A stretch of DNA of 64,000 nucleotides from Yamagishiella unicocca (lineage: Eukaryota; Chlorophyta; Chlorophyceae; Chlamydomonadales; Volvocaceae). The stretch lies in the NCBI GenBank assembly GCA_003116995.1, contig BDSL01000006.1:682001-746000 (forward strand), given 5' to 3'. Made by a program: the position numbers and the translations under genes. The notes beneath the pieces are model-generated. The model did no database searches. It had not been told where the DNA came from and saw only the letters and a list, made by a program, of their open reading frames with translations. Positions 1 to 10,055 of this stretch are shown here, piece by piece. Numbering within the stretch: the stretch's first letter is position 1; every line of letters starts with the position of its first letter.

Positions 1-1489
1 CCGACCGGCAGCGGCGAGGGGGTTGGCGACGAAAACCCGCACGGAGGACGTGCGCCCTTGCCCCCCTGCGTGAGGGGCTGAGGACGCGAGATGCGCACGC
101 GGACTGCCCGCCCCCGCATCAGGGGCAACCAGGTCCCCCCCCGTGCGCTGTTGTAACGTCTGGCGTGCATCAGGCAGGCATCGCTGAGGGGGCAGGAGCA
201 TAAGGATGGGGATCCTTAAGTCGTATCAAGGGTTGTAGGAACACGCACATCTGGCCACTGCCGCCGGGGAGTCACTCGGGTTCTGGCTCGATAGCTGGCT
301 CCAGCGCACCGTGCGTCTAGTTGAGCCCCACCGCTGCTGCTGCCCCCACCGGGTGACAATGGCGACACAGCAAGCGGTGGGTGACCGGCACGGGCTCAGG
401 AGAACTAAGAGCCTGGCTACGTGGGCGCACCGTGCGACTGCGAGGTTGCATTACGCCTGGTGCCTTTCAGGAGTCACTAACCGCCCACAGTGCCTCGAGC
501 AGCATCACCTGGGCGGGTGGCAGGCACGGCACACTAAACGTGGCTCGCTCAACCCGCCCGCCATCCACACGTGGCTCACAGCACCGTATCGGCCTGCGCC
601 CTCGCCAATCACTGAGTGCCCTACCTGGCGCAAGGCACATCGCATGCGCCCGTGGGGCCACGCCCTCATCATATAGTGCCAGTTCCGGTAACGACAATCG
701 AATCACTGCCCACCTACCGGCAAACAGCCGGGCATGCGAGCATTTCACATGCAGGATCACGCAGGATCACCCTCATCAGAACCCTCCCCTCCTCGAGTCA
801 CATCAGTTTTCCCGACACAGAGCCCCCGGAGGTGGGCTGCCCAACACATGGCGGGGAGGCGGCGACCGCCGAAGCCAAAGCAGTGCTCCCCATGCCCAAT
901 CCTTTTATCTGCCCCCACGTCCGCCCTTCCTGTCATCACGCGTCAAGAAGTAGTAAGTACCCACACACCCCACGCTGCTCATCCCACACCCGCAGGCTTG
1001 AACGAATGTCTACCAGACAGCCATGGCCGGCCATCTGCTGCTATTAGGTTCACGAGGCCGCCCGTCGATTCCCCTCGAGCACACAGCCATAACACCGTGG
1101 GCCCCTTCCCCCCATGCCAATTGACACCCGGCAGTTGGCCGCAACTGCTTCGTGTCTGCAATGTCGCCACCTGCCCCGACAGTCAACGGCAGGGATCCCG
1201 AGGAGCCCCTCCGAAGGCGGCGAACTCCGCACTCCCGAGCTGATCGACCCCCCCTTGCACCGCGTGCTACCCCCGGGGCCGCTCTGCTTAGCCCCGCGAG
1301 AACTCCTTGCCGGCAGCTGCAAGACCCCCTCTCCACCTTCTCTCCCCATCCCGGGGTTGGGGGAAGGGGGCCGGGGGCTGCCTGCGGGCCCCTCCCCGAT
1401 GCGGACGACGACCGCGCCATCGGAGCACGATGCGCCGCAGCACCGCAGCACACCAGCCCAGTCCTTGGAGCGCTGCCCCTGCTCTGCCC
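1..1489. other. Left flank without a recognised gene
   Basis: This stretch lies downstream of the minus-strand transporter gene that ends at 1490, so part of it is probably that gene's 3' untranslated region. Several open frames of 100-190 codons cross it, but they are GC-rich, overlap on both strands, and show no domain or family pattern. I see no RNA gene or mobile element in it. Confidence 0.4.
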
Positions 1490-4107
1490 TTACTCGCTGC
1501 CCTTGCTCTGCCCCGCCTCCAGGGAGATCAGCGGCTGCTTCTCCGGCGCCTTCTGCGCTGCAGCCGCCGACTGCTTCATCTGCTCCACCTTCGCGAAGTT
1601 GTAGTACATCACGCCGGCGAACGCCAGGCCGTAGCCCATGAGCTGCGTCCGGGTGACGGGCGAGCTGCGGGAGAGGAGGCGGGTTGGAGGTGCCGGAGGG
1701 GATGAGGTGCCCGAAGGGTGGAGGTGCCCGAAGGGTGGACGTATCTCCTGAAGGGGTGCTGCGTGCGTGTGTGCATTGCAAGGCTGCCCGCGCCGTAAGC
1801 AAGAGGTTACCGAGCTGGATGGGCGCGAGGTGGTGGCTAGGGGTCGCAGCAGAGGGGGCATTGATCGCAGAGGGGGCCTGAGCCTGGGCCCCAGCCCTCT
1901 CTGGTCGCCCCCGAAGGTGGCAGCTGCTCTGCGCCAGTATCTAATGCGCGCCGCTGGTGAACTGCGCCTTACAGGGTCGCCGAAGCACCCTGATGCCGCC
2001 CCACGGCAATGACAGAGGGCACGCAGGAGAAACCCCTCCGACTGCCCCGGTATTCCCATCGGAACCCACGGCCCCACTCCTCTATCATCGGCCATTGTTC
2101 CCAAGGACCCGGCCCCCCTGGAGCGCCACTCACCCGTAGAGGACGACCGACAACAGGATGAGCAGCCAGTCCTTGATGACTCCCGCCACGTTCATGGTGA
2201 GCGCCGACGTCTTGCCGATCAGCAGGAACACCGACATGTTCAGGGCTGCGCAAGGGATTGGGGCGGAACACAGGTGAGCGCTGCGTGCCCGCCGCATGCA
2301 ATCATGCACCCACAGCAGTCTTCTACCATCCATGACATGATGCAATGCTTCGTCTCTGATTCCCACGCGCGGCGCGATCACGGTGTGCAGTTCCGCCTCC
2401 GCCGCCAACCTCCTATCCCAAGCCCTGGAAGCAACCGGCCGCCCCGCGCCCCGTACCCCGATCGGGACCTACCAAACGCGCACGCTGCACTGGCTAGCAG
2501 CAGCGGGATGTTGAGGTGCAGGTTGGGGTCGTTCACCATCTTTGGCAGCTCGATGTAGATGAAGGGCAGGAACAGGAAGACAAAGCAGCAGGGGGCAATG
2601 TGGTAGAGCGTCGAGACGGGGTTCATCTTGATGCCGCGCTTTTGGAGCAGGATCTGCACCAGCGTCAGCCGCACGGACTCGGTGGCGATGGAGCCGACCT
2701 GCAGGAGCACTCCCACCACCACGAAGTGGATCTCGCCTGCGGGTTGCGGGTCAGGCGGGTTGCGGGTCGGATCGGCGGGACAAGCGGGGTGCGGGCATCT
2801 GGGTCGGTGTGGAAATGGGAGGGGTATGGCAGGAGGTGGAATGAAGCAGGCCTGGTGATGGTTCACTTCGTAGCACTAGGTGTGTGGAGGGACTGGTGGA
2901 GTGCAGCAAGGGCGGTCCTTGAGTTGAGGATCGCGAGGAGTTTACGGATACATATGCCTTTACGGTTGCACGACCCATGGGTCGGGCCTAACTTTGCCTT
3001 GGTGCGCAGGTTAATCATGGCCACCCTTCCGAAGTGTCGTGTGCGCATAGTGTGCAACTTGTTTAGAGCGAGAAGGACATACGAGCCCACGAGCGAGCAC
3101 GTTAAGCGCAGGGTACACGGTGCAACGGGCGGGTGGCGGCCGATCCAGCATGCCTTTGTGCCACACATCGCTACCCCAACAGCGACTACGGGTATATTTC
3201 CTGGATGCGCAGGATTCTGCCTGCCTGAATAGGCTGAGATTTGTACCCGTCAGTCTGGTGGCAGCAGTTGGGAGTGGCAACCCCAACCCAACTGGATATT
3301 TTGCTTCCCGCAGGGCTTCCCAAAGCCCTTTCCGTGCAACCCGAAGGCATAAGGAAACAGGTTGGCTGGTATTGTCGGCGCCGAAGCTCACCGTAAGAAG
3401 CAATGGCGATACCCGTGCCCACCACAAGCATATTCAGCGCGGCTTTCGGGGTAAATTTCTCCGTGGCGAAGAAAACTCCCACGATGAAGACAACCATGGG
3501 CATGGATGCCTGCAGATGGGCAAGCGTTGCTGAAAGAAAGAGTCGAACATCAAGAGTAACAGCCGTGGGTTACCTTGAGCATTTGTATGAAGGAGACGCT
3601 CAGGTATAGGTACGCAGCGTTGCCGAGCCATAGAGTTCCCGCAAACAGCAGGCCAATAGGTAGGATGCAGCTGCAGCGATTGAACGAGTCAGTAAGCTGA
3701 CGGCTGAGCATCGAGGCGAGGCCGTTGCAGCACCCACCTCAAGTACGTGTCCGCAGTGATGCTCACTGCCTCAACAAAGCCCAGCTTTACCAATAGAAAC
3801 GCCAGGACGGAGCAAAAGAGCATATGGGTACAAGTCAAGGCCACCGGATAGGGGAAGCCCGACATTGACAATACGTATTTGTTGATCATGATGACGGCTG
3901 CGCTCAACCCAATCCATAGGAACATGTAGCTGCATGATCAAGAGCGCGCAGGGGGGAGCGACCGTTGCGTCGATGCAAGTCGGTGCTACACCGGGGTGAT
4001 CCGGCGTGCCTGGTTCCGATCGCGGCAGTGCTAACAAACAACACTAACCCATAGGTAACCAACAGCTGAAGGGCGAGCCCTTTCGGGACTGGTTTGTCTT
4101 CGGCCAT
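1490..4107 (-). CDS. Sugar-phosphate/nucleotide-sugar transporter (TPT/DMT family)
   Basis: Membrane carrier of the triose-phosphate/nucleotide-sugar translocator family, probably in Golgi, ER or plastid membrane; the substrate cannot be told from sequence. Seven exons on the minus strand (4107-4049, 3929-3738, 3670-3574, 3509-3392, 2736-2473, 2245-2134, 1664-1490) join in frame to 338 residues, the usual length. The start [11 protein letters not shown] leads straight into the first membrane helix. About ten hydrophobic helices follow, with family stretches such as [40 protein letters not shown], and [17 protein letters not shown] near the end. Closest in feel to the plant 'probable sugar phosphate/phosphate translocator' group. 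The tail is short, soluble and charged ([14 protein letters not shown]). It shares a 450-bp upstream region with the divergent TIM50 gene. Family assignment is firm; substrate is unknown. Confidence 0.88.
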
Positions 4108-4557
4108 CTGTCCTAAAGCCGATTAGGCGAAGAAGAGGGGAAGGGAAGATGACTGCTTAGCGGCTACAACGTGTAGAGTTCATCTGTTACCTACTGTAAA
4201 TTGGAAGTCTACTCTAGTATACACGGATTATGACTTTGCACGGCGTTGTACCCGTCGGCATGCAATCGGCATGGATCATATGTTACTCAGGAACTCTCAA
4301 GTCAATCACGCTTTCTTCTATTTGCACGGGCTTTTACGGCCTGTTGTATCACTGCGGTGCCCTGTCGTGTCGGGGTTCACACTCTCGAGTCTCGACCATC
4401 GTGTCAGCCTTCAACGCCTGTCCTGATTGACAAAGTGGTGATAAGTGTAGTCCGTAGGTTTAGAACCTTTCTCTCCGAGTGACGCCGCTTCAATCATCTT
4501 TCCCTTACAACTTAACAGTGGCTGCCGGCTTTATTAGGCAGCGAATTTACAGCCAGG
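4108..4557. promoter_or_regulatory. Shared upstream region of transporter and TIM50 genes
   Basis: A 450-bp gap separates the two divergent start codons, so it must hold both promoters and 5' leaders. It is less GC-rich than the flanking exons. No operator or strong TATA element stands out. Confidence 0.5.
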
Positions 4558-5913
4558 ATGTTGAGACGGCTGCCACGCTTGCTGCGCCTTGGCAGCGGCG
4601 GGGCGGCAGCTCCGGAAGCGGGCTGTCGGCGTGCGATGCAGACGGAGGCCAAGGGTGCCCAGAGTGTCTTGGACGAGGTTGCACAAGCGCGTCTCAGGCG
4701 GATAAAAAGTCAGCTTGAGGCCACGGGAGAGCTCCCGGTTGAAGCGCCCAGGGGCGCAGGCTGGCAAGCGGTGCGCTATGTATGGAACGCACTGCTGCTT
4801 GGCACAGCAAGCGCTGGCGCGGCTGCCACGTACTATACGTACGCGTATACGAGCCAGGAGCTTACCGACGTCGTCAAACGCACTCGAGCGGACAGCAAGG
4901 ACCAGCCGCTGTCGACGGCGTGGTGCGATGCGATGGAGCGGTACCTGAACTTTCGGAAGGATATGGAGGCCCGCATCAAAGAATTTACCGACCCCGCCAC
5001 CGACAAACTGCTACCCGACCTACACCCCCAGCTGCGCGGCAACGTGATCACCCTGGTGCTGGACCTGGACGAGCTGCTGGTGTTCAAGGAGTGGACGCGC
5101 CAAAAGGGCTGGTCAATATACAAACGCCCGGGAGTGCAGGAGTTCCTGCTGGACCTGGGGCAGTACTTTGAAATAGTCATCTACACGGACGAGCCCGCCA
5201 CATACACGGATCCAATCCTCAATAAGCTGGATCCGCACCGCGTCGTACCGTTCCGGTTGTACCGCACCGACACGCAGTACAAGGACGGCAGGCATGTGCG
5301 CGACCTGTCCAAGCTTAATCGCGACCTGGACCACGTGCTGATGATCTCGGCAAAGCCTGAGGTGGGCCGGGGTTGGTTGGTGTTGGGGTGTGGGCAAGTA
5401 CTGCGCAGCGGGCGCCTCTGGCGCCTCTCATAAGCTGCTCAGTGTGCACAACTGTAAACTCTCCCTGGCCTGATTTGAGGCCACCTAGCTTCCCACGGAG
5501 CCCAGGGAATTGCGTCAGGCTGGCTACTTTGGGCGTGTTGTTATGCAACCGGTTCTTGACAGATCAGCGTGTTGCAGCCATGTACTGGACTCGCCGCTCC
5601 ACTGCACGCCATTGTGTCGCAACACTAAGTGCGCACATCTCCGGACACTGACCACTTTGCGCAGGCCTGGGAGTTCCAGCCTGAGAACACGTTGAAGCTG
5701 AAGGCGTGGAAGGGCGAGCCGGGCGACACCGGCCTCATCGATTTGATACCCTTCCTCCAGTTCCTGGCCATGCGGAAAATAAGCGACGTGCGCGACGTGG
5801 TGAAGTCGTACGACGGCGTTCAGGACATTCCGACAGCCTTCAAGGCGCGGCTGCAGGAGGCGACTGCGCACCAGAAGCAGGCGAAGCGCGGCTTCCTCGT
5901 GGCGCCCCGGTAG
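4558..5913 (+). CDS. Mitochondrial import inner membrane translocase subunit TIM50
   Basis: Receptor subunit of the TIM23 presequence translocase: it sits in the mitochondrial inner membrane and hands preproteins from the TOM complex to TIM23. Two exons (4558-5361 and 5665-5913) give 350 residues, typical of the family. The first ~25 residues (MLRRLPRLLRLG) are basic and lack acids, as a mitochondrial presequence should. A membrane segment lies near residues 80-95 (NALLLGTASAGAAATYYTY). The FCP1/NIF-like domain follows, with VLDLDELLVFKEW, YKRPGVQEFLLDLGQYFEIV, YTDEPATYTDPILNKLDP and the C-terminal LIDLIPFLQFLA block. The phosphatase signature DxDx(T/V) reads D-L-D-E-L, losing the Thr, as expected for the non-catalytic TIM50 branch. 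The intron has a clean GT...CAG. Confidence 0.9.
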
Positions 5914-7492
5914 CGGCTGCCCCAGTTTAAATAAGGCCGGCACAGCGAATGTGCTCGTGGTGTGTCCAGGTGTTTCGGTTGGCGCACGCGTTTCGGTTGG
6001 GGTTGATCATGCGGTTTAGGAGAGGAGGGTGCGCACGCTGCAGGTGTTTTCCCCATGTGCCGATGCACAGCGCGTGCTACCGGCAGCTCAGCGCGGACCG
6101 CAGGCGGTTGTGGAAGACGGTTGGCTGGCGGTGACGATCAAGGGGATGACGGCAGGGTGGCCGGCGGTGCTCGTGTTGATGGGGGCGGGGGGCTGCTGCG
6201 CAAGAGCCATTAAGCTAGTACGACTGCATATGCCCCTTGACGTGTGAGGGCTGGCAATGGGTGGCCGGGAAGGCAGATCAGGGTATTCATTGCGACGGCT
6301 AGGACTCGGCGGCTTGGTTGTGCTCTCACGCAGGATGTGCAAACGCCAGGGGCGCGAAACGCGCCTGCGTCGGTGTGCTGTAGGTATCTAGCAGCGGTGC
6401 GCTGCGTGTTGAACGGCGGACCTCGCGGCTTAGGGCTGCCGGACTATAATCGTGTTCCATAGGCATGTCCGCACGCTGCGTTTTGCGACAGGAACGTAGC
6501 CGGGATGGGATGCCAGCCCATTGGTGCCAGTCTTACGGGCTGGTGGATGAGGGCTCTGTCGGTCTGCCTTCGAGACGCGTTGTGCGCTGCATGAGCGTGC
6601 ATGGATGGATGAATGGACGTTGGATACACGTGTATTGATGGTAGACGTGGCAACGAGGCGAGTTGCGACACATCCGCGGCTGGGGCCAACCAGCCCATGT
6701 GGACTTCTGTACGTTGCGAGTCCGCGGTTCGCAACTAGTGCACCGCACCACAGACAAGTAACGGAGAACCCATTCGTCTACGAGCTACAACTCAGTAATC
6801 CACGGAAGCCGTGCCCATGCCATGATCGGCATTCACCCTCCTGTCCTGCACGAAGCCTTCAAGCATGCTGCTGTAACGTTGCAGGGTGCCGCGCGTCCCT
6901 TTGCCTCCTACCAGCCTGGCCGTGCAGGGTCACTCGAGCAGCCGGCCGCAGAAGTAGGACCAGTCCTGAACCGTCCCACCCTTCACGCACGCGCGTCACT
7001 AGTGCGGTCAAGTCCACGCTCCTGGCAAGGGCCCCCACGTCCTTATTGCGAACCAACCGGCCGAGCTGCCACATCGCGCGCTATCATTCGTGGCTGCACG
7101 CGGGTAAGCACCCCTGGGCGCGCACGAGGAAAGTGTTTGTCCACCGCCGCAACAGGCCGCGTGCTCGGATACACAACCAGCCCAAGAGGTACCCTGAGCA
7201 ACGTAAGCCAGCGCTCCGTCCCGCTGTCTGCCCACACGGCCACACTCAGAGGGGGCCCGACCACGTGATTCGCCTTGCTGTTGTTCAACAGACAAAGAAT
7301 TTTGATATAACATAATACACACCCCTCGTGCAGCCCTGCCGTACCGTCACATCGCTGCACGCCTGCCATTCCCAGGCCGCGCAGCGGCTCCCCCCCGCCG
7401 CACCTTCACCGTCTCCTTCCCTCCCCCGCACACGCACTCCCTTCCCACACTGCGCCCTCCCGGGCCCCCGCCCCCACGCGCATCCTCACCCC
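5914..7492. other. Intergenic region between convergent TIM50 and IC69 genes
   Basis: The two neighbours run toward each other, so this 1.6 kb should contain both 3' untranslated regions. Open frames on both strands are short, mutually overlapping and without family patterns. The 3' part (about 7370-7500) is strongly C-rich. No gene seen. Confidence 0.45.
6872..6876 (+). terminator. Candidate TGTAA polyadenylation signal for TIM50
   Basis: TGTAA is the usual poly(A) signal in volvocine algae. This is the first plus-strand copy I find after the TIM50 stop; it would imply a 3' untranslated region of roughly 950 bases, long but not unusual for these algae. Confidence 0.3.
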
Positions 7493-9208
7493 TCACTCCG
7501 CCGCCCCTACATCCCCTGACGCGCCCGCTGCCAAGGACTGCGTCGAGGCGGAAATGTCCGTCGCCTTGAAGAACTCATCCTCCAGCTGCCTCAGCTGCTC
7601 CTCCGTCACCCGATCCGCCACCTCATCCTTACGCGCCATCTCCTTGCGCGCCTTCACCTTCGCCTCCTTGATGGCCTTTTCGAGGTTCTTCTCCCGCGTC
7701 TGCTCGCGCTCGAACATGGCGCTGATGCTGGACTTCTCCGACGGCGCCGCCTCCGACAGGCCCTGGCTGAGGTGCAGGATGGAGGTGCAGCCGTCGCTGG
7801 TGCCCACGGCCACCGTGCCGCCCGACTCCTGCACCGCGAACGCCGTGAGGGGCAGGTCCGACACCTGCACCGTGAGCGTCGGCTCGTTGTGCTTGTAGTA
7901 CAGGTCCCACACGTCCAGCGCGCCGTCCATCTTGATGGTGAAGAACACGCCGGGGCGCGAGGGCGACCAGGTGCCGCCGGTGAGGTACGTGGGGTGGTAC
8001 TTGGTGGTCAGGATGGGCGTCTTGACGGCCGTGTCCTCGACCCACACGCGCGCAGTCCAGTCGCCGATGCTCAGGAAGTACTTGCTGTTGAAGGGGTTGC
8101 GGCGCAGGCCGTAGATGGGCCCGTGGTGGCCGCTGAGCACGTACTTGACGCGGTCCACGGGGTTCTTGGCCTTGCGGTTGCAGGAGAAAATCTGGCCCTG
8201 CTCCGTGCCCACCATGAAGTTGGTGGGGCCGGCGTTGGTGTCGTACTCGAGTACGACGCCGCCCACCATGGTCTCGCTGTTCTTCTCCTTGAGCGGCATG
8301 CTCTCCACCGACTCGTTGAGCTTGCGGATGTCCCACCAGTACACCATGCCGTCGGTGGACACCGTCATGCACTCGGTGCCGGTCTTGGACTGCAGCCACG
8401 CGAAGTCGTAGATGGGGTCGCGGTGGCTGATGTCGATGGGCGTCGCCTCCACGGGTCCGTTGCCCTTCCGTACGTCGAAGTACGCCATCTGGCCGTTGTA
8501 CTGGCCGGCGCCAACGAGGTTGTTGTCCTTCATGTTGAATTTCGTGCAGCAGATCTGGCTGTTGGGCACCATCTCGTACTCGGGCGTGTTGGGGTTGTTC
8601 ACGTCCCAGATGTAGCTCGACAGCGGCATGCCCGCGGGTTGCTGTTGGAACTGCAGGATGGAGTACGCGATGACGACTTTGGGGACGGAGCCGTCCGGGT
8701 GCCAGTTGACGTAGGAGGCGCTGCGCTTGATGCTGCTGGGGTCCTTGAACACGGTGACCGTCTTGACGTGTGGTGCCTCCGAGGTGTGGTCGATGCTCAC
8801 ATTGGTGAAGTACTCCTGGTAGATGTCGACGGCGTTGTTCTGCTTGATGAGGTCCTCGACTGAGACTCCCAGCTGCACGACGGTCTTTATGTAGTCCTCG
8901 TCCTTCTCCACCTTTTTGCGGTAGCGGATCGTGTGCTCCGCTTCCGCGTAGTCCACGTCCTTGGGCCACCCGCCCTCAACATGGCTCATCGCCTTGTTGA
9001 CCAGGATGACGGCATTGGTGTTCGCCTCATGCTCCGACATCTCCGGCACGCACTGCGTCACAGTCGTGACCGGATTGCGCGGGATGTATTCCCGCCCATG
9101 ATCCTCATTTGGCCGGATGTCGGCAAGCATCTCGCTGCCCTCGTCTGTAAACTTGGGCCATCGTCCAAACTGTTTGCGCAGCTTTATATACTGGTGGTAG
9201 ATCTCCAT
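7493..9208 (-). CDS. Outer-arm dynein intermediate chain IC69/IC2 (DNAI2 type)
   Basis: WD-repeat intermediate chain at the base of the ciliary outer dynein arm, where it pairs with IC78/IC1 and contacts the doublet microtubule and docking complex. A single uninterrupted frame of 571 residues, close to the 567 or so of Chlamydomonas IC69. It starts MEIYHQYIKLRKQFGRWPKF, the family N-terminus. WD blades occupy about residues 150-470 (for example SYIWDVNNPNTPEYE, VYWWDIRKLNES, IGDWTARVWVEDT, LDVWDLYYKHNEPTL). A charged helix near 495-550 (REQTREKNLEKAIKEAKVK, EEQLRQLEDEFF) is a predicted coiled coil. No introns are present, unlike most other protein genes here. It is divergent from CstF77 with 847 bp between starts. 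Confidence 0.95.
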   Translation of the reverse strand: MEIYHQYIKLRKQFGRWPKFTDEGSEMLADIRPNEDHGREYIPRNPVTTVTQCVPEMSEHEANTNAVILVNKAMSHVEGGWPKDVDYAEAEHTIRYRKKVEKDEDYIKTVVQLGVSVEDLIKQNNAVDIYQEYFTNVSIDHTSEAPHVKTVTVFKDPSSIKRSASYVNWHPDGSVPKVVIAYSILQFQQQPAGMPLSSYIWDVNNPNTPEYEMVPNSQICCTKFNMKDNNLVGAGQYNGQMAYFDVRKGNGPVEATPIDISHRDPIYDFAWLQSKTGTECMTVSTDGMVYWWDIRKLNESVESMPLKEKNSETMVGGVVLEYDTNAGPTNFMVGTEQGQIFSCNRKAKNPVDRVKYVLSGHHGPIYGLRRNPFNSKYFLSIGDWTARVWVEDTAVKTPILTTKYHPTYLTGGTWSPSRPGVFFTIKMDGALDVWDLYYKHNEPTLTVQVSDLPLTAFAVQESGGTVAVGTSDGCTSILHLSQGLSEAAPSEKSSISAMFEREQTREKNLEKAIKEAKVKARKEMARKDEVADRVTEEQLRQLEDEFFKATDISASTQSLAAGASGDVGAAE

Positions 9209-10055
9209 GCTGGCGCTGGCGTGGCACCACTGCTAACTGCTGGGATTGGTTACGGCGAAACACACCCTGGCGTCAGGTGGGTATGTGTGGGGAGGAGCAG
9301 GGAGCAACACGGCCGCGCCCTCCTGTGCGCGCTTTGTACGCAACAACATATGCCTATACACCGGTTGACATCGACACGCTTGGCCGTATGCACTAATAAG
9401 CGATAAAGGCCGTGCTTCGTAACACACATGGCGCCCGCGAGTCCCAGCCTGACACGAAACGGATGCCCAACCAGTTTAGCCAGGCATAATATGTATGAAT
9501 GCGTTCGATAAAGTGGCATTCATGCAGAGAGCTCCGTGCGAACGCGCATGACGGCCTTTCCATGACCCACCAGTCGCAGCTGTCAGCACCGCTAATGCAG
9601 CTCCACGAATTTGCCGCTATAACCTCTGCTACTACGTGGGACCATCCATTACGGCACTGATAAGGGGAACCTTGTGTTCAAAGGCCGAAAGTCTTATATT
9701 GTGTCAAAAAGCGAGTCGGGAGTGACTGGGGGAACCGAATAATGCATCCAATATTACTGCATCACGTTATTACAGGAAGGTTAGAGATAGAGGAGTATAG
9801 GAGCTGCATACAAAGCTTTCCACGGTTGCCGTACAGCGACGGATTTCCTGAAACACATCCTGCTACTCCCCGAGAATAATGGTATCTTCATTTACATGCG
9901 ATCAGGAGCATCTCACGGCTTCTTGCTTGTGTGGTCAGCTTGCCGCCGCTTACATATGTTGCTCAATTGTGAGAATTGGCTTGGCAGGTATAATCCTACA
10001 ATATTTTTGGTAAACAGGATACAAAATAGGTAGCAACGTTCTCATTTATTAAAGG
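9209..10055. promoter_or_regulatory. Shared upstream region of IC69 and CstF77 genes
   Basis: 847 bp between two divergent start codons. It is clearly richer in A and T than the genes on either side, especially 9640-10050, and includes TATA-like runs such as CAATATTTTTGG at 10000-10011. No gene or RNA is seen. Deflagellation-induced promoters would be expected on the IC69 side, but I cannot identify a defined element. Confidence 0.4.

Noticed and set aside
7772..8863. 363-codon open frame on the plus strand opposite IC69
   Set aside because: It mirrors the codon structure of the dynein chain on the other strand. High GC at third positions removes stops; no family pattern.
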